NCBI RefSeq assembly: GCF_000210895.1
Contig: NC_015964.1
Coordinates: 951,501-1,015,500, forward strand
Reading direction: 5' to 3'
DNA length: 64,000 bases
From: Haemophilus parainfluenzae T3T1
GTDB taxonomy: Bacteria; Pseudomonadota; Gammaproteobacteria; Enterobacterales; Pasteurellaceae
Positions 50,727-60,122 of the stretch are shown here, in pieces; the stretch's first letter is position 1, and every line of letters starts with the position of its first letter. The translations under genes and the position numbers were made by a program. A model generated the notes under the pieces. The model was not told the DNA's origin. It ran no database searches and saw only the letters and a list, made by a program, of their open reading frames with translations.

Positions 50727-51923
50727 ATGAGTATAACTCAAACTAATAGACCAAAGCGTTCACACGTTTTCTTTTTGAAATTAGCGTTAGGCGTATTTGT
50801 GTTAATTTTTGCCGCAATGATTTTCCTTAATCAAATGAAGGCAAAAGGCATTGCTGATTTCTTGGCAAATAAACCAGAAACAGCCTCTCCTGTGACTGCA
50901 ATGACAGTTAAGGCTTCAGAATGGACGCCAATCATTGAAACGACAGGTATTGTTCGTCCGAATCAAGGGGCGATGTTAAGCGCTCAAAGTGCAGGAACCG
51001 TGTCTAAAGTGCTCGTGCAAAATGGACAGAGCGTGAAAAAAGGGGATTTGTTAGTTGAGTTAGATAGCTCAGTTGAGCGTGCAAGCTTACAAGCCGCACA
51101 AGCTCAGGTGGTGTCATTACGTCAAACTTATCAACGTTATGCAAACCTTGCGGGCAGCGGGGCTGTTTCTCGTCAAGAATTAGATAATGCAAAAGCAGCT
51201 TATGAAGCACAAGCGGCAAATATTGAGTCATTAAAAGCGGCAATTGAACGTCGCCAAATCGTGGCACCATTTGATGGTAAAGCCGGTATTGTGAAAGTGA
51301 ATGTCGGTCAGTACGTTTCAAATGGTACTGAAATTGTACGTGTTGAAGATCGTTCTTCAATGAAAGTGGATTTTGCGATTGCTCAAAACCTATTAGATAA
51401 ATTGCATATTGGTCAAAAAGTAACAGCTACGGCAGATGCGCGTAAAGGTGAAACCTTTGCAGCGAAAGTTACCGCAATTGAGCCGGCAATTAATTCTTCA
51501 ACGGGTTTAGTTGATGTTCAAGCAACATTTGAGCCAGAAGATGGTGCAAAATTATTATCCGGAATGTTTACTCGCTTAAATGTCGCTTTACCGACTGAGC
51601 ATAATCAAATCGTTGTGCCACAAGTGGCAGTGAGCTACAACATGTATGGCGAATCGCTTTATATTTTGACCGCACTTTCTGATGAAGATATTGAGAAATT
51701 AGGCGGCGCAGAAAAAGCGGCAAATATGTACCGTGCAAAATCAATCACTGTGTTTACGAAAGATCGTCAAGGCATTTATGCGCAATTAAAAGGCGATGAA
51801 GTCAAAGTTGGCGATAAAATTGTGACTGGCGGTCAGCAAAACTTAAGTAACGGCTCATTAGTGTCTGTTGCAGATAAAGCGGGCGTAGGTACTGAGCAAC
51901 CTGCGAATAAAACGAATCTTTAA
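50727..51923 (+). CDS. acrA: RND efflux periplasmic adaptor
   Basis: A 398-residue membrane-fusion protein linking the RND pump to an outer-membrane channel. One N-terminal membrane segment (LALGVFVLIFAAMIFL) replaces a cleaved lipoprotein signal: there is no lipobox. Barrel-sandwich motifs LSAQSAGTVSKVLVQNGQSVKKGDLLVELDSS and a coiled-coil hairpin (about 115-175) are followed by VAPFDGKAGIVKVNVGQYV and a membrane-proximal domain. It precedes the pump gene by 13 bases. Confidence 0.9.
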   Translation: MSITQTNRPKRSHVFFLKLALGVFVLIFAAMIFLNQMKAKGIADFLANKPETASPVTAMTVKASEWTPIIETTGIVRPNQGAMLSAQSAGTVSKVLVQNGQSVKKGDLLVELDSSVERASLQAAQAQVVSLRQTYQRYANLAGSGAVSRQELDNAKAAYEAQAANIESLKAAIERRQIVAPFDGKAGIVKVNVGQYVSNGTEIVRVEDRSSMKVDFAIAQNLLDKLHIGQKVTATADARKGETFAAKVTAIEPAINSSTGLVDVQATFEPEDGAKLLSGMFTRLNVALPTEHNQIVVPQVAVSYNMYGESLYILTALSDEDIEKLGGAEKAANMYRAKSITVFTKDRQGIYAQLKGDEVKVGDKIVTGGQQNLSNGSLVSVADKAGVGTEQPANKTNL

Positions 51924-51936
51924 TTAGGAAAAGCGA

Positions 51937-54900
51937 ATGAAATTTACCGATATATTTATTCGTCGTCCTGTTTTGGCAGTTTCGATTAGCTTGTTAATCA
52001 TTATTTTAGGATTACAAGCAATCTCGAAATTAGCTGTGCGCGAATATCCGAAAATGACCACGACGGTGATTACGGTGACCACAGTATATCCAGGGGCGGA
52101 TGCAAACTTAATTCAAGCGTTTGTTACTTCCAAAATTGAAGAGGCGGTAGCGCAAGCGGATAATGTGGACTATATGTCTTCAAGCTCTAGCCCAAGTACG
52201 TCAACTGTCACCGTAAAAATGAAATTAAATACGGATCCGAATGCGGCCTTAGCAGATGTTTTAGCTAAAGTTAACTCGGTTCGTTCTGAATTGCCAAGTG
52301 GTATTGAAGATCCAACGATTTCTTCATCAACGGGTGGTTCGGGGATTATGTATATTAGTTTCCGTTCTAACAAACTTGATGCAAGCCAAGTAACTGACTA
52401 CATTCAACGCGTGGTGAAACCACAATTCTTTACCGTAGAAGGTGTAGCAAGCGTACAGATCTTTGGTGCTTCGGAGTACGCACTTCGTGTTTGGTTAGAC
52501 CCAGAAAAAATGGCGGCTCAAAACCTTTCTGCTACACAAGTGATGTCCGCATTATCAGCGAATAACGTTCAAACAGCGGCGGGTAATGATAACGGCTATT
52601 TTGTGACCTATAAAAACAAAGTAGAAACCACGACAAAATCAGTTGAAGAATTAGGTAATTTAATTGTGACGTCTAACGGTGATAAGTTAGTACGTTTACG
52701 CGATATCGCTGATATTGAGTTAAATAAATCAAGCGATAACTCACGTGCGGTAGCCAATGGCGCAGATTCTGTTGTATTAGCGATTAACCCAACCTCGTCA
52801 GCAAACCCATTAACGGTAGCGGCGAAAGTACGTCCGCTATATGACAGTATTAAAAATAATCTACCGGATGCTATTGAATCTGACATCTTATATGACCGTA
52901 CAATTGCGATTAATAACTCAATTAATGAAGTAATCAAAACGATTGTTGAGGCAACGATAATCGTGTTGGTGGTGATTACCATGTTTATTGGTTCATTCCG
53001 CGCGATTTTAATCCCGGTTATCACTATTCCGATTTCATTAATTGGGGTAATCATGTTGCTTCAATCATTTGATTTCTCCATTAACTTGATGACTTTGCTA
53101 GCATTGATTCTAGCCATCGGTTTGGTGGTGGATGATGCGATTGTGGTATTGGAAAACGTAGACCGCCACATTAAGTTAGGTGAAACGCCATTCCGTGCGG
53201 CGATTATCGGTACGCGTGAAATTGCCGTTCCGGTTATTTCCATGACCATTGCCTTGATTGCGGTATATTCTCCAATGGCGTTAATGGGCGGTATTACGGG
53301 TACGTTGTTTAAAGAGTTTGCTTTAACCCTTGCTGGAGCAGTATTTATTTCCGGTATCGTAGCATTAACGCTTTCACCAATGATGACCAGTAAATTGCTA
53401 AAATCCAATGAGGCTCCAAGTAAATTGGAACAACGAGTAGAGCATACCCTTAGTAAAGTGAATGCAGCTTATGCGTATGTTCTTGATTTGGTGATGGTAA
53501 ACCGTAAATGTATGTTGATGTTTGCGGCAATCATTTTTGCAACCTTACCCGTGTTGTTTAAATCACTTTCAAGTGAATTAACACCAACGGAAGACAAGGG
53601 CGCATTTTTGGCAATCGGTTCTGCACCTTCTAACGTGAACGTGGATTATGTGCAAAATGCGATGGCACCTTATCAAGAGATTTTAACCAATACGCCAGAA
53701 GTACAGTTTGCGATGACGATTGCAGGGGCTCCAAGTTCTAACCAATCTTTAAACGTTGTGACTTTAAAAGATTGGAAAGAACGCTCAAAAAGCCAAACGG
53801 CTATCATGAATGAATTAAATGCAAAGGCGAAAGCGATTCCTGAAGTGTCAGTGCAAGGCTTCGCGTTCCCAGAAATTGATACCGGGGAGCAAGGTCCTCC
53901 AATCGGTTTTGTGATTAGTACTTCACAAGACTATGGCGATTTAGCGAATGTGGCAGGTAAATTCTTAGAGGATATGCAGAAATCCAGTAAGTTCGTTTAT
54001 ACCAACCTCGATCTTAAATTTGATACTGCTCAAATGCGTATTAAGATCGACCGTGAAAAAGCGGGGACTTACGGTATTACGATGCAACAAATCAGCCGTA
54101 CGTTAGGGAGTTTCTTATCTGCCGCAACCATTGAACGTGTGGATATTGACGGCCGTGCTTATAAAATCATTTCCCAAGTAAAACGTGACAATCGTTTATC
54201 TCCGGAAAGTTTTAATAAGTATTATATTACTGCAGCAAATGGTACCTCTGTGCCATTAAGTAGCTTAGTAACAGCAACATTAGAACCTCAACCAAGTTCA
54301 TTACCGCGTTTTAGCCAATTGAACTCAGCGGTAATCAGTGCAGTGCCAATGCCTGGTACTTCAATTGGTGATGCAATCCAATGGTTGCAAGACAATGCGA
54401 AAAATACGTTACCACAGGGTTATAACTATGACTTTAAAGGTGAAGCGCGTCAGTTAGTACAAGAAGGTAATGCACTTGCTGTAACGTTCTTACTTGCGGT
54501 AGTAATTATTTTCTTAGTGTTGGCGATTCAGTTTGAATCAATTCGCGATCCAATCGTGATTATGATTTCTGTTCCGTTAGCTGTGAGTGGTGCATTGTTG
54601 GCCTTAAATGCTTTCGGATTTATTGGTATTGCAGGGACAACGCTAAATATCTACTCACAGGTTGGTTTGATTACCTTAGTTGGTCTTATCACAAAACACG
54701 GTATTTTAATGTGTGAAGTAGCGAAAGAAGAGCAGTTAAATCATGGTAAAACGCGTGTTGAAGCGATTACCGAAGCGGCTAAAGTACGTTTACGTCCAAT
54801 TCTGATGACAACCGCAGCGATGATTGCAGGTCTTGTACCGTTGCTTTATGCAACAGGTGCAGGTGCGGTATCTCGTTTCAGTATTGGTATCGTTATCGTG

Positions 54901-55041
54901 GCAGGTTTGGCAATCGGTACATTGTTTACCTTGTTCGTGTTGCCAGTGATTTATTCTTACATTGCAAGCGAACACAAACCGTTACCAGTGTTTGATGAAA
55001 ATGTAAAACCAATTGAAGGTCACATTAACGAACAACATTAA
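51937..55041 (+). CDS. acrB: RND multidrug efflux transporter
   Basis: A 1034-residue inner-membrane pump of the RND (HAE1) family. Twelve membrane segments and two large periplasmic loops are evident. The start MKFTDIFIRRPVLAVSISLLIII, the proton-relay segment ILAIGLVVDDAIVVLENVDRHI (two Asp in TM4) and the TM10-11 segment GLITKHGILMCEVAKEE, with its lysine in place of the usual position, are seen. H. influenzae has one AcrRAB locus of this kind that lowers sensitivity to dyes, detergents and macrolides. No outer-membrane channel gene is adjacent. Confidence 0.93.
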   Translation: MKFTDIFIRRPVLAVSISLLIIILGLQAISKLAVREYPKMTTTVITVTTVYPGADANLIQAFVTSKIEEAVAQADNVDYMSSSSSPSTSTVTVKMKLNTDPNAALADVLAKVNSVRSELPSGIEDPTISSSTGGSGIMYISFRSNKLDASQVTDYIQRVVKPQFFTVEGVASVQIFGASEYALRVWLDPEKMAAQNLSATQVMSALSANNVQTAAGNDNGYFVTYKNKVETTTKSVEELGNLIVTSNGDKLVRLRDIADIELNKSSDNSRAVANGADSVVLAINPTSSANPLTVAAKVRPLYDSIKNNLPDAIESDILYDRTIAINNSINEVIKTIVEATIIVLVVITMFIGSFRAILIPVITIPISLIGVIMLLQSFDFSINLMTLLALILAIGLVVDDAIVVLENVDRHIKLGETPFRAAIIGTREIAVPVISMTIALIAVYSPMALMGGITGTLFKEFALTLAGAVFISGIVALTLSPMMTSKLLKSNEAPSKLEQRVEHTLSKVNAAYAYVLDLVMVNRKCMLMFAAIIFATLPVLFKSLSSELTPTEDKGAFLAIGSAPSNVNVDYVQNAMAPYQEILTNTPEVQFAMTIAGAPSSNQSLNVVTLKDWKERSKSQTAIMNELNAKAKAIPEVSVQGFAFPEIDTGEQGPPIGFVISTSQDYGDLANVAGKFLEDMQKSSKFVYTNLDLKFDTAQMRIKIDREKAGTYGITMQQISRTLGSFLSAATIERVDIDGRAYKIISQVKRDNRLSPESFNKYYITAANGTSVPLSSLVTATLEPQPSSLPRFSQLNSAVISAVPMPGTSIGDAIQWLQDNAKNTLPQGYNYDFKGEARQLVQEGNALAVTFLLAVVIIFLVLAIQFESIRDPIVIMISVPLAVSGALLALNAFGFIGIAGTTLNIYSQVGLITLVGLITKHGILMCEVAKEEQLNHGKTRVEAITEAAKVRLRPILMTTAAMIAGLVPLLYATGAGAVSRFSIGIVIVAGLAIGTLFTLFVLPVIYSYIASEHKPLPVFDENVKPIEGHINEQH

Positions 55042-55060
55042 TTGAAAATACTATAAAAAC

Positions 55061-55093
55061 AAACCGCACTTTGATTTTTCAAGTGCGGTTTTC
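55061..55093 (+). terminator. Inverted uptake-signal terminator after acrB
   Basis: AAACCGCACTTGA-like arm and TCAAGTGCGGTTT pair around a T-rich loop, followed by TCTTTT. The uptake signals point toward each other in the reverse order to most others here. Confidence 0.75.
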
Positions 55094-55104
55094 TTTTAGA
55101 GATT

Positions 55105-55133
55105 AAAAAAGCGAACATAATGTTCGCTTTTTA
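55105..55133. terminator. Second hairpin between acrB and the LoiP-like gene
   Basis: AAAAAGCGAACAT and ATGTTCGCTTTTT pair with almost no loop. A and T runs on both sides allow termination in both directions, suiting the convergent gene pair. Confidence 0.8.
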
Positions 55134-55170
55134 TTTATGAAAGTGCGGTCAAATTTTTAACCGTTTTTAT

Positions 55171-55953
55171 TTAACCATTTTTATTTTTTGCCGCTTTATA
55201 AAGTTCCATCGCTTCAGGTAATAAGCGTTGTAAGTTTTCTTGGCGGGATTCATCACTTGGGTGAGTAGAAGCTAACACATCAAGTGCCCCTTTAGAACCA
55301 CCTGAGGCTTTAGCCATTTTTTGCCATAAACCTGGTGCGACTTGAGGATTGTAACCTGAGCGAGCCATTAGCATTAATCCAACTTCATCCGCTTCAGTTT
55401 CTGCGCTACGAGAGTAAGGTTTATCTAAAGCAAAGTCTTTGGTTAAACCTACTGCTAATTCACTTGCACTTGAACCGATAACAGTAGAAAGTGCAGCATG
55501 ACCTAAACTTGCTGCAATATTAGTAGCCATACCAAAATTCACTTTCGCTTTACCGTGTTCTTTTAAAGCGTGTGCCATTTCGTGACCCATTACAACAGCA
55601 ATTTCATTATCGTTTAACTGTAAGGTATCCACTAAACCTGTGTAGAAAGCCATTTTACCGCCTGGCATTGCCCAAGCATTCAGTTCTTTTGATTTAATGA
55701 CATTGATTTGCCAGTTAAATTGTTGTCCAGTTTCATTCGCTTGGTCTGCATAAGGCACCATTTTATTAAACACTGCATGAACACGTTTTGCAGTTTTTGA
55801 TGAAGTATCAATTACACCATGTGCACGCATATTACCCATTTCTTGGGTATAGCTACTTGCCGCTTGTTGATTGATAGAGGCTGAATCAGCACAGGAAGTT
55901 AATACAACACCCGCTAACGTAGCAAAAGCAAAGCTTTTAATTTGTTTTTTCAT
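55171..55953 (-). CDS. loiP: M48-family metalloprotease lipoprotein (LoiP-like)
   Basis: A 260-residue lipoprotein (signal MKKQIKSFAFATLAGVVLTSC, acylated Cys at residue 21). The zinc site HExxH is in VVMGHEMAHALKEHG (about 128-142), with the third ligand Glu in SRSAETEADEVGLMLM. An LSTV...SSASELAVGL hydrophobic stretch lies between, as in YggG/LoiP. Such proteases handle misfolded outer-membrane or periplasmic proteins. Divergent from mtr across 125 bases. Confidence 0.88.
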   Translation of the reverse strand: MKKQIKSFAFATLAGVVLTSCADSASINQQAASSYTQEMGNMRAHGVIDTSSKTAKRVHAVFNKMVPYADQANETGQQFNWQINVIKSKELNAWAMPGGKMAFYTGLVDTLQLNDNEIAVVMGHEMAHALKEHGKAKVNFGMATNIAASLGHAALSTVIGSSASELAVGLTKDFALDKPYSRSAETEADEVGLMLMARSGYNPQVAPGLWQKMAKASGGSKGALDVLASTHPSDESRQENLQRLLPEAMELYKAAKNKNG

Positions 55954-56021
55954 AATTAAGTCCTTTTTGGTTAAAATATCAATATTATATAAGTTTCTTT
56001 ATTGTTGTCGATATAAAAAGA

Positions 56022-56049
56022 TTGCCTTTTAATTTTGTACTATTATAAT
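56022..56049 (+). promoter_or_regulatory. Promoter of mtr
   Basis: A -35 TTGCCT (56022-56027) and a consensus -10 TATAAT (56044-56049) are separated by 16 bases and end about 30 bases before the mtr ATG. Confidence 0.65.
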
Positions 56050-56055
56050 AGTGCA
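56036..56055 (+). promoter_or_regulatory. TrpR-like operator overlapping the mtr -10 box
   Basis: TGTACTATTATAATAGTGCA is a 20-base palindrome with one mismatched pair. It has the GTACT...AGTxC ends of TrpR operators (GTACTAGTT-N2-AACTAGTAC type) and covers the -10 box, so a bound repressor would block the promoter. In E. coli mtr is repressed by TrpR with tryptophan. Confidence 0.6.
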
Positions 56056-56078
56056 GAATTATATTCTAGGACTTTACT

Positions 56079-57335
56079 ATGACAATAAAAAAATCTCCCT
56101 CTTTATTAGGCGGCGCCATGATTATTGCGGGCACCGCGATTGGTGCAGGTATGCTTGCTAATCCAACCTCAACGGCTGGTGTATGGTTTATCGGCTCTAT
56201 TCTGGCTTTGGTTTATACCTGGTTTTGTATGACCACATCAGGTTTGATGATTTTAGAAGCTAACTTACATTATCCTACCGGCTCAAGCTTTGACACCATA
56301 GTGAAAGATTTGTTAGGAAAAGGTTGGAATATTATCAATGGTCTTTCCGTTGCTTTCGTGTTGTACATTTTAACCTATGCCTATATCACCTCTGGCGGCG
56401 GTATTACACAAAACTTGCTCAATCAAGCCTTTGGTTCTGCTGAAAGTGCGGTCGATATTGGACGTACTTCTGGATCCTTAATTTTCTGTTTTATTCTTGC
56501 GGCTTTCGTGTGGCTTTCCACTAAAGCTGTGGATCGTTTCACGACGGTATTGATTGTTGGAATGGTAGTTGCTTTCTTCCTTTCTACTGCAGGTTTATTG
56601 AGCTCTGTGAAAACAGAGGTGTTATTCAATAGCATTGCAGAAGGCGAGCAAACTTATTTACCTTATTTATTGACCGCACTTCCTGTTTGCTTAGTGTCTT
56701 TCGGTTTCCATGGAAATGTACCAAGCCTCGTCAAATATTACGATCGTGATGGTAGCCGTGTAATGAAATCGATCTTTATTGGTACGGGCTTAGCCTTAGT
56801 GATTTACATCTTATGGCAGCTTGCGGTGCAAGGTAATTTACCACGTACAGAATTTGCACCCGTGATTGAAAAAGGCGGCGATGTATCGGCATTATTAGAA
56901 GCATTACACAAATATATTGAAGTGGAATACATTGCGGTTGTATTGAATTTCTTTGCTTATATGGCTATTGCAACCTCATTCTTAGGGGTAACGTTAGGTT
57001 TATTTGATTATATTGCCGACTTATTTAAATTTGATGACAGCTTATTAGGCAGAACAAAAACCACATTGGTGACATTTTTACCGCCACTATTGTTAAGTTT
57101 ACAATTCCCTTATGGCTTCGTGATTGCTATTGGTTATGCGGGATTAGCGGCAACCATTTGGGCAGCAATCGTGCCGGCACTGCTTGCGAAAGCAAGTCGT
57201 CAAAAATTCCCAAATGCAACTTATAAAGTGTATGGCGGTAATTTTATGATTGGCTTTGTGATCTTATTCGGTGTGTTAAATATTGTGGCACAAGTAGGCG
57301 CAAACTTAGGATGGTTTGCAAGTTTCGCAGGATAA
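56079..57335 (+). CDS. mtr: Tryptophan permease, HAAAP family
   Basis: A 418-residue inner-membrane permease with eleven hydrophobic segments. Specific resemblance to Mtr: SPSLLGGAMIIAGTAIGAGML at the start, LMILEANLHYPTGSSFDTIVKDLLGKGWN, SFGFHGNVPSLVKYYDRDG, and FLGVTLGLFDYIADLFKFDDS. It is closer to Mtr than to TyrP. The upstream TrpR-like operator independently supports a tryptophan role. Confidence 0.9.
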   Translation: MTIKKSPSLLGGAMIIAGTAIGAGMLANPTSTAGVWFIGSILALVYTWFCMTTSGLMILEANLHYPTGSSFDTIVKDLLGKGWNIINGLSVAFVLYILTYAYITSGGGITQNLLNQAFGSAESAVDIGRTSGSLIFCFILAAFVWLSTKAVDRFTTVLIVGMVVAFFLSTAGLLSSVKTEVLFNSIAEGEQTYLPYLLTALPVCLVSFGFHGNVPSLVKYYDRDGSRVMKSIFIGTGLALVIYILWQLAVQGNLPRTEFAPVIEKGGDVSALLEALHKYIEVEYIAVVLNFFAYMAIATSFLGVTLGLFDYIADLFKFDDSLLGRTKTTLVTFLPPLLLSLQFPYGFVIAIGYAGLAATIWAAIVPALLAKASRQKFPNATYKVYGGNFMIGFVILFGVLNIVAQVGANLGWFASFAG

Positions 57336-57355
57336 GTTTTCGCGTTAATATTGTA

Positions 57356-57380
57356 GGGGCGTATCGAATACGCCCTTTTT
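57356..57380 (+). terminator. Terminator after mtr
   Basis: AGGGGCGTAT and ATACGCCC pair around a short loop and are followed by TTTTT. Confidence 0.8.
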
Positions 57381-57400
57381 AATTTTACATAGGAAACGAG

Positions 57401-58174
57401 ATGAATAACAAAACGAGCGTTTACGATAAAGAAAACTTCTTTGCGCTTTATCAAAAACTTCGATCTAACCCAATCAGTCTCAATGAAATAGTGGAAAAGC
57501 CGACTATGCTTTCCCTCTTACCCGATTTACAAGGGAAAAAATTGCTCGATCTAGGTTGTGGAACTGGCGGACATTTGCAACTCTATCTAGAACGCAATGT
57601 GGCGAGTGTAGTGGGAACGGATCTTTCAGCTAAAATGCTCGAACAAGCTGAACAAGAGCTGCAAAAGTGCGGTCAATTTTCTGGATGTTTTTCGTTATAT
57701 CAGTTACCGATGGAAAAATTAACGGAATTGCCAGAAAGTGATTTTGATGTCATTACCAGCTCTTTTGCTTTTCACTATATTGAAGATTTTCCTGCTTTAT
57801 TAGCTTCCATTGCCAACAAACTTAAGCCTAATGGTACATTAGTTTTTTCCCAAGAGCATCCGATTACAACTTGCCATAAAGAAGGGGAGCGCTGGGAAAA
57901 AAATGAGAAAAAGCAGCAAGTCGCTTATCGTTTAAATCATTACCGTGATGAAGGGCTAAGAGAGAGAAATTGGTTTCAACAACCTTTTAAAACCTATCAC
58001 CGCACGACGGCAACGATTATTAATGATTTAATTGCTGCAGGTTTTCAAATTGAACAAATGGCTGAACCCATGTTGGCCGAGCAGCCACAATGGCATGATG
58101 AATTTAAAGATTTGCGGCATCGTCCCCCTTTATTGTTTATTAAAGCAAGAAAAGTAATAAATTTGACAAAATAA
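57401..58174 (+). CDS. Class I SAM-dependent methyltransferase, substrate unknown
   Basis: A 257-residue methyltransferase. AdoMet motif I is KLLDLGCGTGGHLQLYLE (about 46-63), followed by VVGTDLSAKMLEQA (motif II) and FDVITSSFAFHYIEDFPALLA (motif IV region), as in the UbiE/Methyltransf_11 group. The C-terminal half (QEHPITTCHKEGERWE...RNWFQQPFKTYHRTTAT) is typical of small-molecule methyltransferases of unknown target. No operon partner: the mtr terminator precedes it and an uptake signal and the rpsB leader follow. Confidence 0.8.
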   Translation: MNNKTSVYDKENFFALYQKLRSNPISLNEIVEKPTMLSLLPDLQGKKLLDLGCGTGGHLQLYLERNVASVVGTDLSAKMLEQAEQELQKCGQFSGCFSLYQLPMEKLTELPESDFDVITSSFAFHYIEDFPALLASIANKLKPNGTLVFSQEHPITTCHKEGERWEKNEKKQQVAYRLNHYRDEGLRERNWFQQPFKTYHRTTATIINDLIAAGFQIEQMAEPMLAEQPQWHDEFKDLRHRPPLLFIKARKVINLTK

Positions 58175-58260
58175 ACTGGTTTTTGACCGCACTTTATGGT
58201 ATAAATCGCACCGCTGTTTTTGGGTTTCAAAAGCAGCGTTTTTAATTATTAACAACACAC

Positions 58261-58326
58261 ACATATCATTAAGGCTTAATCGGGGTGCCAAACGGTCGAT
58301 TAGCTGATATGTGGAGGCTCAACCCC
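58261..58326 (+). ncRNA. Structured rpsB leader (probable S2 autoregulatory element)
   Basis: Nested pairing is visible. An eight-base stem ACATATCA (58261-58268) / TGATATGT (58305-58312) lies directly beside GC-[T]-TAATCG (58274-58282) / CGATTAGC (58297-58304). The loop GGGT (58283-58286) can pair with ACCC (58322-58325) downstream, forming a pseudoknot close to the rpsB ribosome site. In E. coli S2 represses rpsB-tsf through the rpsB leader. Confidence 0.7.
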
Positions 58327-58343
58327 AACAAAAGGAAAATATT

Positions 58344-59066
58344 ATGGCACAAGTTTCAATGCGCGACATGATCAACGCGGGCGTACACTTCGGACACCAA
58401 ACTCGTTACTGGAATCCACAAATGAAACCTTTCATTTTTGGTGCTCGTAACGGTGTTCATATCATCAACTTAGAAAAAACTTTACCTTTATTCAACGAAG
58501 CTTTAGCGGAATTAACCCGTATTGCTAGCAACAACGGTAAAGTATTATTTGTTGGTACTAAACGCGCTGCTCAAGAAGCAGTACAAGCTGCAGCATTAGA
58601 CTGTCAACAATATTATGTAAACCACCGCTGGTTAGGTGGTATGTTGACTAACTGGAAAACCGTTCGTCAATCAATTAAACGTTTAAAAGATTTAGAAACT
58701 CAATCTCAAGACGGTACTTTTGACAAATTAACCAAAAAAGAAGCGTTAATGCGTACCCGTGAGATGGAAAAACTTGAATTAAGCCTTGGCGGTATCAAAG
58801 ATATGGGCGGCTTACCAGATGCGTTATTCGTTATCGGTGCAGACCACGAACATATCGCTGTTAAAGAAGCAAACAACCTAGGTATTCCTGTGTTTGCTAT
58901 CGTTGATACTAACTCAACTTCAGCTGGCGTAGATTTCGTTATCCCTGGTAACGATGATGCGACTCGTGCTATCCAACTTTACGTTTCTGCAGCTGCAGCA
59001 GCGGTTAAAGAAGGTCGTGGTAACGAAGCTCAAGTTGCTGAAGAATTAGCAGCTGACGCAGAATAA
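58344..59066 (+). CDS. rpsB: 30S ribosomal protein S2
   Basis: A 240-residue S2 with the standard pattern [55 protein letters not shown], and [20 protein letters not shown] start at the ATG at 58344, preceded by AAAGGAAAA, rather than 11 codons upstream. The codon choice (few rare codons) fits high expression. First gene of the rpsB-tsf unit. Confidence 0.98.
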   Translation: MAQVSMRDMINAGVHFGHQTRYWNPQMKPFIFGARNGVHIINLEKTLPLFNEALAELTRIASNNGKVLFVGTKRAAQEAVQAAALDCQQYYVNHRWLGGMLTNWKTVRQSIKRLKDLETQSQDGTFDKLTKKEALMRTREMEKLELSLGGIKDMGGLPDALFVIGADHEHIAVKEANNLGIPVFAIVDTNSTSAGVDFVIPGNDDATRAIQLYVSAAAAAVKEGRGNEAQVAEELAADAE

Positions 59067-59117
59067 TTTAAGTTTTGCAATAAGGCGAAGCCCTTAATAA
59101 TCAAACGATTAATTGGC

Positions 59118-59150
59118 ATAGGGGCTAAAATTTAGCCCCTATATTTTTAT
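59118..59150 (+). terminator. Attenuator hairpin between rpsB and tsf
   Basis: ATAGGGGCTAAA and TTTAGCCCCTAT pair with a one-base loop and are followed by ATTTTTAT. Such a site lowers tsf transcription relative to rpsB in E. coli; the same is inferred here. Confidence 0.7.
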
Positions 59151-59199
59151 CTAAAAGTGCGGTCAAAATAAATCGCATTTTCGACAGAGGATTTTTAAA

Positions 59200-60051
59200 A
59201 TGGCTGAAATCACAGCATCATTAGTAAAAGAACTTCGTGAACGTACCGGTGCCGGTATGATGGAATGTAAAAAAGCATTAGTTGAAGCAAACGGTGATAT
59301 CGAGTTAGCAATCGACAACATGCGTAAATCTGGTCAAGCTAAAGCAGCTAAAAAAGCAGGCCGTGTTGCAGCTGAAGGTGTTATCCTTGCTCGTGTAGAA
59401 AATGGTTTCGGTGTATTAGTTGAAATGAACTGTGAAACTGACTTCGTAGCAAAAGATGCTGGTTTCTTAGGTTTAGCAAACGAAGTGGCTGATTTCGCAG
59501 CAGCAAACAAAGGTACTACTATCGAAGCATTACAAGCACAATTTGAAGAAAAACGTGCTGCATTAGTAGCTAAAATCGGTGAGAACATGAACATCCGTCG
59601 TGTTGCTTACTTAGATGGTCAAGTTATCGCTCAATACTTACACGGTGCAAAAATCGGTGTATTAGTTGCAGGTGAAGGTTCTGTAGATGAACTTAAAAAA
59701 GTGGCAATGCACGTTGCTGCATCTAAACCTGAATTTGTGAACCCAGAAGATGTATCTGCTGAAGTAGTTGAACACGAACGTCAAATCCAAATCGACATCG
59801 CAATCAACTCTGGTAAACCAAAAGAAATCGCAGAGAAAATGGTTGAAGGTCGTATGAAGAAATTCACTGGTGAAGTTTCATTAACAGGTCAACCATTCGT
59901 AATGGATCCTTCAGTATCTGTAGGTGACTTCTTAAAATCAGTAAACACTTCAGTGTCTAACTTCATCCGTTTAGAAGTAGGTGAAGGTATCGAGAAAAAA
60001 GAAGAAGATTTCGCAGCTGAAGTTGCAAAAATCACGGGCGGTAACGCTTAA
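59200..60051 (+). CDS. tsf: Translation elongation factor Ts
   Basis: A 283-residue nucleotide-exchange factor for EF-Tu. Signatures: [37 protein letters not shown] at the N-terminus, [12 protein letters not shown], and [11 protein letters not shown]. Standard length and codon use of a highly expressed gene. Its neighbours in most gammaproteobacteria are pyrH and frr; here a phosphoethanolamine transferase is inserted before pyrH. Confidence 0.97.
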   Translation: MAEITASLVKELRERTGAGMMECKKALVEANGDIELAIDNMRKSGQAKAAKKAGRVAAEGVILARVENGFGVLVEMNCETDFVAKDAGFLGLANEVADFAAANKGTTIEALQAQFEEKRAALVAKIGENMNIRRVAYLDGQVIAQYLHGAKIGVLVAGEGSVDELKKVAMHVAASKPEFVNPEDVSAEVVEHERQIQIDIAINSGKPKEIAEKMVEGRMKKFTGEVSLTGQPFVMDPSVSVGDFLKSVNTSVSNFIRLEVGEGIEKKEEDFAAEVAKITGGNA

Positions 60052-60069
60052 TTTTCTCCATTGAGATAT

Positions 60070-60101
60070 AAAAAAGCCGATATTGAATATCGGCTTTTTT
60101 G
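60070..60101. terminator. Terminator between tsf and the phosphoethanolamine transferase gene
   Basis: AAAAAGCCGATAT and ATATCGGCTTTTT pair around TGA; A residues precede and T residues follow. It suits termination of both convergent genes. Confidence 0.85.
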
Positions 60102-60122
60102 TTGTCTGAAATTTGAAATTTT

